NCBI GenBank assembly: GCA_049597955.1 | Contig: JBMYND010000014.1 | Coordinates: 1 to 50,925, forward strand | Origin: JAYPAN01 sp049597955 | Lineage (GTDB): Bacteria; Pseudomonadota; Alphaproteobacteria; RS24 | Length of the DNA: 50,925 bases | Reading direction: 5' to 3' | Shown here: piece after piece, positions 26,134 to 34,055 of the stretch | Position numbering within the stretch: position 1 is the stretch's first letter | Layout: each line of letters begins with the position of its first letter | The notes under the pieces: generated by a model | Database searches by the model: none | What the model saw: the letters and a program-made list of their open reading frames with translations, nothing else | What the model was told of the DNA's origin: nothing | Translations under genes and position numbers: made by a program

Positions 26134-26982
26134 TTACTCAGCCGCCTCTGCCTTGTTCTTGTCGGTCGCGTAATCGGCCGGGCGGCCTTCCAATTCAGCC
26201 AAAACGGCCTCAATCTGGTTGGGCTTGCCGATAACCTCATCTTGCAAAACGCTTTCCAGCATCAGCGTATCGTCAAGGAAACGGTCAGCCGGTTCATTGA
26301 ACAAACGCTTCATGCGGCGCGTGGCATCGGGATTGCGCGCGGCAATCTGGTGGGCCGTCTCCATGGCGGCGGCCAGCGGGTCGTCGCAAATGCGGGTTAA
26401 AAAGCCATGCTGCAAGGCTTCCTCAGCCTCGAAAATCCGCCCCGTATAGGCCAATTCCTTCAGCACATCTTCGCGGCACAGGCGCGCCATGACATGGGTT
26501 GTCCCCATATCCGGCACAAGCCCCCATTTGATTTCCATAATGGAAAATTTGGTTGCCGGCGCGGCATAGCGAATATCGGCCCCCAGATAAAGTTGAAAGC
26601 CGCCGCCCACGGCAAAGCCTTGCGCCGCAGCAATTACCGGCACATCAATATCGCGCCAGGCATAGGCCACTTGCTGCGGGCGATTGGCGCGCCCATGCGT
26701 GCGCGTGGCCAGCTTTTCGCGTGGCTTGGCCGGTTTTGCATCCGCTTCTTTATTGCCTGCGCTGGCCATGCTGGCAAAATTCGCCATGTCCAGACCGGCA
26801 CAAAAGGCACGCCCCTCGCCTGACAGCACAGCAGCGCGCACGGATGTATCGGCTTTCAGACGGGCGCTGGCTTCAATCAAAGCGTCCATCATATCATTAT
26901 CCAGCGCGTTCATTTTCGCGCCGCGCACCATGTGGATATGGGCAATATGCCCGTCAATACGGTAATCAATCCGGTTTTCCAT
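26134..26982 (-). CDS. crotonase / enoyl-CoA hydratase family protein
   Basis: 282 aa from ATG 26982, preceded by AAAGGGGAGAG. The oxyanion-hole region is AAAQGFAVGGGFQLYLGADIR. Both catalytic Glu positions are present, in FSIMEIKWGLVPDMGTTH and in VLKELAYTG. The Asp of LVPDMG recalls dienoyl-CoA isomerases, so hydratase and isomerase activity are both possible. A low-complexity insertion (about residues 77-97: GNKEADAKPAKPREKLATR) lies where the flexible A-loop is. It lies downstream of the sugar-kinase gene on the same strand, with a 39-nt gap, and ends beside the convergent HupE gene. Confidence 0.88.
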   Translation of the reverse strand: MENRIDYRIDGHIAHIHMVRGAKMNALDNDMMDALIEASARLKADTSVRAAVLSGEGRAFCAGLDMANFASMASAGNKEADAKPAKPREKLATRTHGRANRPQQVAYAWRDIDVPVIAAAQGFAVGGGFQLYLGADIRYAAPATKFSIMEIKWGLVPDMGTTHVMARLCREDVLKELAYTGRIFEAEEALQHGFLTRICDDPLAAAMETAHQIAARNPDATRRMKRLFNEPADRFLDDTLMLESVLQDEVIGKPNQIEAVLAELEGRPADYATDKNKAEAAE

Positions 26983-27021
26983 TGCTCTCCCCTTTCCGCC
27001 TGTCGTCAAATCCAAACCGCC

Positions 27022-28500
27022 TCAGCCGGTTCCGGTGAGATGGCGACGGGCGATGAAATCTGCATATATGGCATCATAACTGTCATTTTGCGCCTTGTCA
27101 GGCAAAAAGACAGCCTGTTCGCGATAGGCCAAATCAGCCGCTTGCGACAGGCTGTCAAAGCGCCCATGTGCCTGCGCGGCCAATAGGGCAGTCGCAAAAG
27201 ACGCATCGCGATATTGGCCGCAAACCAGCGGCATATTGAGAATATCGGCCAGCATTTGCAGCCAGAGCGGATTTGCCGCACCGCCGCCCAATACATGCAA
27301 AGATTGCGGCCGGTCAGGCAATTTCGCCGTCATATCCAGCCATATTTCGCGCAGCGCAAAGCTCACCCCTTCAAAAGCAGCGCGCGCCAAATCTGCGGAT
27401 GAGGTGGCGCGCGTCAGACCGGTCAATGCGGCGCATATATCGGTGCGCCAAAGCGGTGCGCGCTCGCCATTCAGATAGGGGTAAAAGCGCACACCCGCCG
27501 CGCCCGGCCGAGCCGTTGCGGCCAATGCCGTCATTTGCGCCCATGCCATGCCGCCCAGCCAATTTTGCCGCACCCACTCCAATGCGCCGGTGCAATTGCT
27601 CATACCGGCGGCGTGATAGACGCAATCGTCAAGAATATGCGGATAGCGCGAAACCGGCGGATAGGTGGTTGACGCGGCCCGCGCGCCAAAAGACAAGACA
27701 CCCGCGCTGGCCAATTTCAGGCTGGCTGTTGTGGCTGACAGCGGCGCGCAACAAAGCCATTCTGTGCTGGTGTCAATGCTGCCGACATAGACCGGCACAT
27801 TGGCAGGCAGGCCAAAGGCGGTGGCCGCTGCAGGGGTGACACGCCCGGCCATTGCGCCGGGTGACATGATTTGCGGCAAGGCGGTTTTTTCCAGACCGGA
27901 CAGCGCCAGTAAATTGTCGTCCCATCCGGTCATGACGGCATCATTCATCATTGCCCCGACCACTTCGCCCATATCCGTGGCATGGTCGCCGGTGAGTTGC
28001 GCGCGCAGCCAATCTTTGGCGAAATACAGCTTTTGGCATTTGGCCAGAATGTCGGCTTCATTTTCGGCCAGCCAGCGCAATTGCGGTAATGTCCAAGTGG
28101 CATTGGGGCGATTGCCGGTAATGCGCGCGCATGTGCCGTCATTGTGCAATTGCCGCGCTTGTGTGGCGGCGCGCAGGTCGCTCCACATGATTGCCGGGCG
28201 CAAAGGCGCGCCCGCGCCATCGCATAAAACGCCAATATGCGCGCCGCCGGAAAAAGCAATGCCGGTCAGACCGCGCATAGCTTCGGCATGGCTGGCGGTC
28301 AGTTCAGCCAAAGCCTGTTGCATGGCGCGCCGCCAGTCTTGCGGGTTTTGCTCTATATGGCCGGGTGCCGGTTGATATGTCTCTACCGGCGCGCTGGCCG
28401 AAGCAAGCAAGGCATTTTGCCCGTCGCTTAACCGGTCACCAGCAATCAATGTCGCTTTCAGGCTGCCAGCGCCTAAATCAATGCCGAGAAAAATATCCAT
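27022..28500 (-). CDS. FGGY-family carbohydrate kinase, xylulokinase-like
   Basis: 492 aa from ATG 28500. The N-terminus MDIFLGIDLGAGSLKATLI contains the phosphate-1 loop of the ASKHA fold. Other FGGY features are IAFSGGAHIGVLCDGAG, MWSDLRAATQARQL (the catalytic Asp is likely the one in WSDLR), VYVGSIDTS and the C-terminal HVLGGGAANPLWLQMLADIL. It phosphorylates a ketose or polyol with ATP, and length and motifs are closest to xylulokinases. GSIDTS replaces the more usual GTGD-type motif, so the sugar is uncertain. No sugar isomerase or transporter gene adjoins it. It may share a transcript with the crotonase gene. Confidence 0.87.
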   Translation of the reverse strand: MDIFLGIDLGAGSLKATLIAGDRLSDGQNALLASASAPVETYQPAPGHIEQNPQDWRRAMQQALAELTASHAEAMRGLTGIAFSGGAHIGVLCDGAGAPLRPAIMWSDLRAATQARQLHNDGTCARITGNRPNATWTLPQLRWLAENEADILAKCQKLYFAKDWLRAQLTGDHATDMGEVVGAMMNDAVMTGWDDNLLALSGLEKTALPQIMSPGAMAGRVTPAAATAFGLPANVPVYVGSIDTSTEWLCCAPLSATTASLKLASAGVLSFGARAASTTYPPVSRYPHILDDCVYHAAGMSNCTGALEWVRQNWLGGMAWAQMTALAATARPGAAGVRFYPYLNGERAPLWRTDICAALTGLTRATSSADLARAAFEGVSFALREIWLDMTAKLPDRPQSLHVLGGGAANPLWLQMLADILNMPLVCGQYRDASFATALLAAQAHGRFDSLSQAADLAYREQAVFLPDKAQNDSYDAIYADFIARRHLTGTG

Positions 28501-28549
28501 TGGCTTTATATCGCCCAAAAGCGGCAAATTGCCAATTTTCCTGTCACTG

Positions 28550-28582
28550 AAAAAATAGAGGAAAAATAGACAAAAAAATAGG
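28550..28582. repeat. 11-bp tandem repeat, 3 copies, A-rich
   Basis: Three head-to-tail 11-mers of the form (A/G)AAAA(A)ATAGNN at 28550, 28561 and 28572. The third supplies the T-run, read leftward, of the intrinsic terminator beside it. It may be simple slippage in A-rich DNA. Confidence 0.6.
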
Positions 28583-28604
28583 GCGCCCGACTGGCGGGCG
28601 CCCC
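28572..28604 (-). terminator. strong intrinsic terminator of the small ORF
   Basis: Perfect 9-bp GC stem: GGGCGCCCG (28581-28589) and CGGGCGCCC (28595-28603) with a 5-nt loop. Read leftward, the T-run (28572-28578) follows. It lies 29 nt past the stop of the 30-codon ORF and before the sugar-kinase gene, so it isolates a short leftward transcript of about 150 nt. Confidence 0.9.
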
Positions 28605-28632
28605 GTGATTGGGTTTAAGGCCAATCCCTGAT

Positions 28633-28725
28633 TTATTTTCGTGCGCCCGCGTAACGCGAAGGCTGCTCCACGTCCGCTATTGGCTGCCGGATTGAAAACC
28701 TTAAAATAGACCGTTCACTAGACAA
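28633..28725 (-). CDS. 30-residue small protein with perfect Shine-Dalgarno
   Basis: Short ORF from TTG 28725 to TAA 28635-28633. The peptide begins MSSERSILRFSIRQ, continues PIADVEQPSRY and ends AGARK. It is basic (six Arg, one Lys), with no membrane helix or Cys. It is preceded by AAAGGAGGTGATCC (28740-28727), the exact complement of the 16S rRNA 3' end, with 7 nt from GGAGG to TTG. An isolated strong terminator follows. These signals together support a real, highly translated small gene. I do not recognise a family. A regulatory leader or translation-buffering role is an alternative to a functional peptide. Confidence 0.7.
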   Translation of the reverse strand: MSSERSILRFSIRQPIADVEQPSRYAGARK

Positions 28726-28726
28726 T

Positions 28727-28740
28727 GGATCACCTCCTTT
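28727..28740 (-). promoter_or_regulatory. full-length Shine-Dalgarno AAAGGAGGTGATCC
   Basis: 14 bases exactly complementary to the 16S 3' tail, placed 1 nt before the TTG codon context and 7 nt from its GGAGG core to the start. Far longer than any other ribosome-binding site in this window, it decides the start of the 30-codon ORF. Confidence 0.8.
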
Positions 28741-28756
28741 CAATGGTTAAAGATAC

Positions 28757-28783
28757 GAATCAAAGTTTAATGCGTTTTGATTC
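28757..28783. promoter_or_regulatory. 8-bp inverted repeat between small ORF and MBL gene
   Basis: GAATCAAA (28757-28764) and TTTGATTC (28776-28783) are perfect complements around 11 nt, in the divergent gap upstream of both genes. It could be an operator, or a 5'-leader hairpin of the small-ORF transcript. No regulator is suggested by neighbours. Confidence 0.4.
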
Positions 28784-28846
28784 CCACACCAAAAGGTTTA
28801 TGCTGCTGGCTGCTAAAAATCCTTTACCGCTTATGGAGGCGCGTCA

Positions 28847-29494
28847 ATGATACGCTATCAGATAATTCCGGTGACCCCGTTTCAGCAAAACTGCACAGTG
28901 TTCTGGCATGAGGAAACAAAAATCGGCGCGATTGTTGACCCGGGCGGCGATATTGAATTGCTCGACAAGTTCATTGAAGAGCAGGGCCTGACCATTGAGA
29001 AAATTCTCGTCACCCATGGTCATCTCGACCATGTGGGCAGTGTGGCGCAAATGGCCAAGGCGCGGAATATACCGATTATCGGCCCGCATATTGGCGACAA
29101 GTTTTGGATTGATGGCCTGCCGGAAGCGGCCAGCCAAATGAATTTTCCCGCTTCCGAAGTTTTTGAGCCTGACCAATGGCTTGAAAATGGCGATGTCGTC
29201 GAGGCGGCCGGCGTGAAATTCGATGTTGTGCATTGCCCCGGGCATACGCCGGGCCATGTGGTTTTCATCCAGCAGGAAGATAAAGTGGCAATGGTTGGCG
29301 ATGTGCTGTTTCGCGGCTCTATCGGGCGCACTGATTTGCCGCAGGGCAATTATCAGGAGTTGATTGACTCCATCACCCAGCGCCTGTGGACACAAGACCT
29401 CGACATTACTTTTATTCCCGGCCATGGGCCGACATCGACTTTCGGCTTTGAAAAACAGACCAATCCATTCGTATCCGATGTCGCCCTTGGCTGA
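28847..29494 (+). CDS. MBL-fold metallohydrolase, glyoxalase II-like (YcbL type)
   Basis: 215 aa. The metallo-beta-lactamase motif H-x-H-x-D-H is THGHLDH (residues 56-62). Further metal ligands lie in HCPGHTPGH (about 126-134) and in FIPGHGP near the C-terminus. VGDVLFRGSIGRTDLPQGNYQELIDSI is typical of the short hydroxyacylglutathione-hydrolase-like YcbL group, which lacks the C-terminal substrate domain of full glyoxalase II. It hydrolyses thioesters such as S-lactoylglutathione, or related compounds. GGAGG precedes ATG 28847. The last 17 nt overlap the HIT gene. Confidence 0.93.
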   Translation: MIRYQIIPVTPFQQNCTVFWHEETKIGAIVDPGGDIELLDKFIEEQGLTIEKILVTHGHLDHVGSVAQMAKARNIPIIGPHIGDKFWIDGLPEAASQMNFPASEVFEPDQWLENGDVVEAAGVKFDVVHCPGHTPGHVVFIQQEDKVAMVGDVLFRGSIGRTDLPQGNYQELIDSITQRLWTQDLDITFIPGHGPTSTFGFEKQTNPFVSDVALG

Positions 29495-29906
29495 CCCTGC
29501 CGGTTTCACGCTTGACCCGCAATTGGCCGCCGACACGCTGGCGGTCGGCCTGCGCGATAATATTGAAATCAGGCTGATGAATGATGCGCGCTATTGGTGG
29601 CTGGTGCTTGTGCCGCATTTTCCCAATACGGTGGAGTGGCATGATTTACCCGCAATGGAGGCGCGCGCTTTGCATGAATTGGCGCTCACTGCCGCCCAAT
29701 ATATGCAGCAGCTTGCCGGTGCCGATAAGATGAATATCGCGGCGCTTGGCAATATGGTGCGCCAGCTTCATGTCCATGTCATTGCCCGCCATATTGGTGA
29801 TACGGCCTGGCCGGGGCCGGTTTGGGGCATTGGTGCGGCGCAAGCCTATGGCGAAGAAATGGCGGCCGACCGCCTTGCCGACCTGCGCGCTGCTCTTGCC
29901 TGTTAG
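29478..29906 (+). CDS. HIT domain protein
   Basis: 142 aa from ATG 29478, inside the end of the MBL gene. The histidine-triad region is RQLHVHVIARHIGDTAWPGPVWG (His98, His100 and a following His at 105), a variant H-x-H form common in alphaproteobacterial HIT proteins. HIT proteins are nucleotide hydrolases or transferases acting on dinucleoside polyphosphates or AMP conjugates. The stop codon and about 12 nt before it are duplicated in a 23-bp tandem repeat just downstream. Overlap with the MBL gene suggests translational coupling. Confidence 0.9.
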   Translation: MSPLADPAGFTLDPQLAADTLAVGLRDNIEIRLMNDARYWWLVLVPHFPNTVEWHDLPAMEARALHELALTAAQYMQQLAGADKMNIAALGNMVRQLHVHVIARHIGDTAWPGPVWGIGAAQAYGEEMAADRLADLRAALAC

Positions 29907-29940
29907 CGCGCGCCGCGCTTGCCTGTTAGCGCGCACGCGC
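29895..29940. repeat. 23-bp tandem duplication spanning the HIT stop codon
   Basis: CTTGCCTGTTAGCGCGC begins at 29895 and again at 29918, and the remaining six bases diverge. The first copy encodes the last residues Leu-Ala-Cys and the stop of the HIT protein, so the 3' end of the gene was duplicated in place. Confidence 0.85.
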
Positions 29941-29952
29941 TATCTCCTGTTC

Positions 29953-30678
29953 ATGCTGAACACTTATTCCTCTCCGCTTCATGCGGTTATAATGGGCGGT
30001 GGCGGCGGCCTTGGTGCCGGCTTTGTGGATTGCCTGCAAACGGCCCTGCCGGATGCCCATATCAGCGTCTTGGCCCGCAGGCCGGATGCCGGTCATATTG
30101 CCTGCGATATTACCAATGAGAAAAGTCTTGCCGCCGCCGCCGAAAGGCTTGCCGCGCAGTCGCCGGTTGATGTGCTGGTCAATGCGACCGGCCTGTTGCA
30201 TGACAATGAAGCGGGCATTGCGCCGGAAAAATCCCTGCGCCAGATAGAAGCCGACACAATGGCGCGGGTGCTGGCCGTTAACGCCATTGGCCCGGCGCTG
30301 GTTTTGCGGCATTTTTTGCCGCTTATGCGCAAGGATGGCAAAGCGGTGATGGCGCATTTATCGGCGCGGGTCGGCTCGATTTCCGATAATCGGCTTGGCG
30401 GCTGGTATAGCTATCGCGCGGCCAAAGCGGCGCAGAATATGATTGTCAAAAACGCCGCCATTGAAGTGGCGCGCCGCCATCGCGATTTGCTTATCGTCGG
30501 CTTGCATCCCGGCACGGTGGACACAAAATTATCAGCCCCGTTTCAGGCCAATGTGGCGGCAGGCAAATTATTTTCGCCACAGCAATCAGCCGGTTATTTG
30601 TTGCATGTGCTTGACGGGCTAAGCGCGGCGGATAGCGGCAATGTGTTTGACTGGCAGGGACAGAAAATTCCGGCCTGA
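29953..30678 (+). CDS. SDR family oxidoreductase, C-factor-like
   Basis: 241 aa from ATG 29953. The glycine-rich cofactor loop reads MGGGGGLGAGF (near residue 14), an atypical but workable form. VNATGLLHD replaces the usual NAG motif. The active site is Ser in HLSARVGSI and Tyr-x3-Lys in SYRAAKAA. HPGTVDTKLSAPFQANV is the family's C-terminal substrate-loop signature. It resembles C-factor-like (csgA) short-chain dehydrogenases. No clear Shine-Dalgarno precedes ATG 29953. It converges on the photolyase operon with 2 nt between stop codons. Confidence 0.88.
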   Translation: MLNTYSSPLHAVIMGGGGGLGAGFVDCLQTALPDAHISVLARRPDAGHIACDITNEKSLAAAAERLAAQSPVDVLVNATGLLHDNEAGIAPEKSLRQIEADTMARVLAVNAIGPALVLRHFLPLMRKDGKAVMAHLSARVGSISDNRLGGWYSYRAAKAAQNMIVKNAAIEVARRHRDLLIVGLHPGTVDTKLSAPFQANVAAGKLFSPQQSAGYLLHVLDGLSAADSGNVFDWQGQKIPA

Positions 30679-30680
30679 TT

Positions 30681-30935
30681 TTAGCTGGTTTCCAGACGGC
30701 GGAAATCAGCTGGCAGACGATTGCCCTGAAAATCAATATGCACAACATTGACCTGATGCCGCCGACACCATATTTGCAGACCATAATCGGTAAAACCGGC
30801 ATCCAGCCTTGCATAATCCTGCAAAGAGGCGGGTGGGTCGCTTTGGCCCGCCTCATCGGCACATTTGCTGCAAGCAATATAGCCGGTAATGGACAGGCTC
30901 AACGCCTCCAAGGGCAGGCTTTCGGCATCGGACAT
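30681..30935 (-). CDS. 84-residue Cys/His-rich protein, unknown function
   Basis: Not recognised. Contains a Cys-x2-Cys pair (ACSKC, residues 21-25) and a Cys-x2-His (WCRRH, residues 56-60), a possible zinc-binding set, followed by VNVVHIDFQGN. No signal peptide or membrane helix. Its ATG shares one base with the photolyase stop codon, so the two are translationally coupled. It is the last gene of the DUF2256-photolyase operon. A partner or accessory role for the photolyase is inferred from position only. Confidence 0.78.
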   Translation of the reverse strand: MSDAESLPLEALSLSITGYIACSKCADEAGQSDPPASLQDYARLDAGFTDYGLQIWCRRHQVNVVHIDFQGNRLPADFRRLETS

Positions 30936-32449
30936 TATAAATTCTCCAAAAAGTCGCGGGCGCTGTCGCGCATGGCAGCACGTTTTTCAGCATCCATTTT
31001 GTCGAGTGTGCGGTAAATCATGCCCATGCGCGGGTTTTGGCCGAGACTGTCGCGGCTGCGCTCCATGAAATCCCAATAGAGATAATTAAACGGGCAGGCC
31101 GTTTGGCCGCTTGATTGTTTCACCTGATAGCGACAATCGCTGCAATAATCGGACATGCGGTTAATATAAGCACCGGAAGCGGCATAGGGTTTGGAGCCGA
31201 CAATGCCACCATCAGCAAACAGCGCCATGCCTTGCGTATTGGGCAATTGCACCCATTCATAAGCGTCGGCATAAATCTCAAGATACCATTGATTGACCGC
31301 TTGCGGGGCAAGACCGGCCAGCAGGGCGAAATTGCCGGTCACCATCAGCCTTTGAATGTGATGGGCATAGGCATAATCGCGCGTCGCGGTCAGCGCGGCA
31401 CGCATACAGGCCATATCAGTCTCGCCGCTATAATAAAAATCCGGCAAAGCGCGCGCATGGTCGAAAAAATTACCCTCGGCATATTGCGGCATTTTCAGCC
31501 AGTAAACACCGCGAATAAATTCGCGCCAGCCAATGATTTGCCGGATGAAACCCTCAACCGCATTGAGCGGGGCTTGCCCGTCATGATAGCGATGCTCGGC
31601 GGCGCGGCAGACTTTCAGCGGGTCAAGCAGGCCAAGATTTATCGAAGCGCCGACCAGCCCGTGATAGAGAAAAACCTCGCCGCTTTTCATGGCGTCCTGA
31701 TAATCGCCAAATAAGGGCAGACAAAAGTCGAGGAAATGGTCGAGTTGTGCTTCTGCCTGCGCATGGGTGACGGGCCAGGCGAAATTATCGAGCGTGCCGG
31801 GATGGTCGGCAAATTCGGTCGCTACCAATTTCATGACTTCGCGCGTCATGCTGTCGGGCGGGCAGCCTTGGCGCATTGGCACAATATGGTTGCGCGGCAA
31901 TTTCTTGCGATTGTCGCTGTCATAATTCCATTGACCGCCAAGCGGGTCATCGCCCTCCATTAAAATGCCGGTGCGGCGGCGCATGTCGCGGTAAAAATAC
32001 TCCATACGCAATTGCTTGCGGCCTTGCGCCCAATCATCAAAATCGGCATGGCTGGCGATAAAGCGCGTATCGGGCAAAATATCGACGCCAATGTTAAAAC
32101 GCGCCGACCATTGGCGCATCTCGGCCAGCAGACGATATTCGCCCGGCTCCGTGACATAAAGCTGCGTGATGCCGCGCCGGTCAATCTCGGCAGCCACCGC
32201 ATCGGCAAAAGAGTGTATCGCGGCTTGGGCGTCATATTGGTGATAAATCGTTTCGCGCCCTTCTTTTGCAAGCTGTTGGGCAAAATGGCGCATGGCGGCG
32301 AAAACCAGCACGATTTTTTGTTTGTGATGGCGCACATAGCTGGCCTCGTCGGTCAGCTCGGCCATGAGCACGGGCGCATTTGGGGCGGCTTGCAGGCTCG
32401 ACATATCGGGGGAAAGCTGGTCGCCCAGCAGCAAAACCAACTCAGACAT
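30935..32449 (-). CDS. phrB: iron-sulfur (6-4)-type photolyase, PhrB/FeS-BCP/CryPro family
   Basis: 504 aa from ATG 32449. It repairs UV photoproducts in DNA with light, FAD and a 4Fe-4S cluster. Four Cys at 348, 436, 439 and 452 have the same spacing as the cluster ligands of Agrobacterium PhrB (350, 438, 441, 454). HHIQR (363-367) corresponds to the His region near the flavin that is needed for (6-4) repair. The N-terminus ELVLLLGDQLSPDM is typical of this lineage. The start overlaps the end of the DUF2256 gene and the stop overlaps the start of the 84-residue gene. A light-signalling role is possible, but photolyase is the better guess. Confidence 0.93.
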   Translation of the reverse strand: MSELVLLLGDQLSPDMSSLQAAPNAPVLMAELTDEASYVRHHKQKIVLVFAAMRHFAQQLAKEGRETIYHQYDAQAAIHSFADAVAAEIDRRGITQLYVTEPGEYRLLAEMRQWSARFNIGVDILPDTRFIASHADFDDWAQGRKQLRMEYFYRDMRRRTGILMEGDDPLGGQWNYDSDNRKKLPRNHIVPMRQGCPPDSMTREVMKLVATEFADHPGTLDNFAWPVTHAQAEAQLDHFLDFCLPLFGDYQDAMKSGEVFLYHGLVGASINLGLLDPLKVCRAAEHRYHDGQAPLNAVEGFIRQIIGWREFIRGVYWLKMPQYAEGNFFDHARALPDFYYSGETDMACMRAALTATRDYAYAHHIQRLMVTGNFALLAGLAPQAVNQWYLEIYADAYEWVQLPNTQGMALFADGGIVGSKPYAASGAYINRMSDYCSDCRYQVKQSSGQTACPFNYLYWDFMERSRDSLGQNPRMGMIYRTLDKMDAEKRAAMRDSARDFLENL

Positions 32450-32606
32450 GGCGCTCTTCCATTGCGCTGACACCGGCGCGTTTGCAGCGTTGCGAGCAGA
32501 AACGCACATTGTCCCAGTCGCGCGCCCATTTTTTGCGCCAGCTAAATGGGCGATGACAGGCCGCGCATATTTTGCTCGGCAAATCAGATTTTTTTCGCAT
32601 GGCCAT
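32442..32606 (-). CDS. DUF2256 small zinc-ribbon-like protein
   Basis: 54 aa from ATG 32606, with GAGGAGG about 9 nt upstream; a second ATG at 32600 is also possible. DUF2256 is recognisable from LPSKICAACHRPFSWRKKW, then ARDWDNVRFCSQRC. Four Cys form a Cys-x2-Cys / Cys-x3-Cys set, probably binding zinc. DUF2256 genes often adjoin photolyase-like genes; here the stop TGA lies inside the first codons of the photolyase (8-nt overlap). Function is unknown. It is likely co-produced with the photolyase. Confidence 0.88.
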   Translation of the reverse strand: MAMRKKSDLPSKICAACHRPFSWRKKWARDWDNVRFCSQRCKRAGVSAMEERHV

Positions 32607-32745
32607 AACGCGCTGCCTCCTCGTGCTGAAATGGGTTGTCGCAAGCCGAGGTCAAGGCAATTCCAACCAATTCGCGCCTTTCTAGCCCCTTGACTTGCCG
32701 CGCCTTGCCGACCATTCTTGGGCGCGACGAAAAAAGGGGGAAATT

Positions 32746-34041
32746 ATGGCATTTCGCGTTGGGCCGGTTGTATCGGCGGCCATTACCAGCCAATGGGTGA
32801 AAAAATTGCGCTTCGGGCTTCACGATGTGCAAAGGCGGGTGAGTGGCACCGGCCATGAAGTTTATTTCTTTTTGCAGATTGATGACCCTTACAGTCATTT
32901 GCTGGCGCAGCTTTTGCCGGATTTGGTGTCGCGCTATGACATAAATCTACATGTCGTGCCGGTTAATGAACCGGAAGATGATGTCGCGCCAGAGCGCAAG
33001 GCGCTGGAAGATTTTTCGCGCCGCGATGCGGCCAAAATCGCACCCTATGCCGGTTTGACATTTGACGATATTGGCCACCAGCCATCTGCCGCCAGCCTTG
33101 GGCTGGCCAAGCGGGCGCTTGCGGCGTCCAGCAATGCGGTCAATGTGGCGGCCGATATTACCGCCGCGTTCTGGCGTGATGATGCGATGGCGCTGGAACG
33201 CATGGCGCTGGTCAGTGAAGCGCAGGCCGATGGCGTGTTTGAGGCGGGCACACAACAGCGCGATGCGCTGGGGCATTATTTGGGCGGCACGCTTTATTAT
33301 GGTGCCGAATGGTATTGGGGCATTGACCGGCTGCCCTATTTGGAAGAACGCTTGAGCAAATCTAAATTGCGCCATAGCGGCTGTCGTCAGATTTCGACTT
33401 TTCAGGCGCGTCCGGCCTTTATGTCGAAACCGGCGCAGGGGCGCTTGACGGTTGAGTTTTTCCCATCCGCGCGCAGCCCTTACAGCTATTTGGCCATGCC
33501 GGAAACATTCGACCTGCCCAATCACTTTCCGGTTGATTTGGTGGTGCGTCCCGTGCTGCCCATGGTGATGCGCAATCTGCCTGTGCCGCGCCGCAAAGGC
33601 ATGTATATCATCGCCGACTCCAAACGCGAGGCCAATCGGATTGACGTGCCATTTGGGCGGATTGCCGACCCGGTAGGTGAGCCGGTGCGCCGGTGCTATT
33701 CGCTGTTCAATATGGCGCGCGAAACGGGGCTGGAAAAGGAATGGCTGCTGTCTTTCTGCCAAATGGCTTGGTCGGAAGGTGTTGATATGGGCAATGATGC
33801 CGGTCTGAAAAAAGCTGTGGAGCGCGCTGGCCTTGATTGGTCGGTCGCTGAGCCGCTTATCGGCAATCGTGATTGGGAAGACGAGATGGAAGAAAATCGT
33901 CTGCAAATGATGGCATCCGGCCTGTGGGGCGTGCCGAGCTATCGCTTGCTTGACGATAAGGGCGAGGAGATTTTTGCCACTTGGGGCCGCGACCGTATCT
34001 GGCTGCTGGCCCATGAAATCCAGAACGCCTTGGCCGGTTGA
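32746..34041 (+). CDS. tandem DsbA/HCCA-isomerase-like thioredoxin-fold protein
   Basis: 431 aa from ATG 32746, with GGGGG at 32736-32740. Two successive thioredoxin-like domains are visible. Each opens with the kappa-GST/2-hydroxychromene-carboxylate-isomerase signature, first at VYFFLQIDDPYSHLLAQ (about residues 42-58) and then at LTVEFFPSARSPYSYLAMP (about 233-251). The second ends with MMASGLWGVPSYRLLDDKGEEIFATWGRDRI, the family's cis-Pro region and C-terminus. Neither domain has a Cys-x2-Cys redox pair, so disulfide chemistry is unlikely; a glutathione-dependent isomerase or transferase role is more plausible. No signal peptide. The gene is divergent from the photolyase operon. Confidence 0.82.
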   Translation: MAFRVGPVVSAAITSQWVKKLRFGLHDVQRRVSGTGHEVYFFLQIDDPYSHLLAQLLPDLVSRYDINLHVVPVNEPEDDVAPERKALEDFSRRDAAKIAPYAGLTFDDIGHQPSAASLGLAKRALAASSNAVNVAADITAAFWRDDAMALERMALVSEAQADGVFEAGTQQRDALGHYLGGTLYYGAEWYWGIDRLPYLEERLSKSKLRHSGCRQISTFQARPAFMSKPAQGRLTVEFFPSARSPYSYLAMPETFDLPNHFPVDLVVRPVLPMVMRNLPVPRRKGMYIIADSKREANRIDVPFGRIADPVGEPVRRCYSLFNMARETGLEKEWLLSFCQMAWSEGVDMGNDAGLKKAVERAGLDWSVAEPLIGNRDWEDEMEENRLQMMASGLWGVPSYRLLDDKGEEIFATWGRDRIWLLAHEIQNALAG

Positions 34042-34055
34042 GCCTTGCGGGGGCC

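Noticed and set aside
28727..28740. GGATCACCTCCTTT as a fragment of a 16S rRNA gene
   Set aside because: The match stops at these 14 bases; flanks are not rRNA. It is better explained as a full Shine-Dalgarno on the reverse strand.
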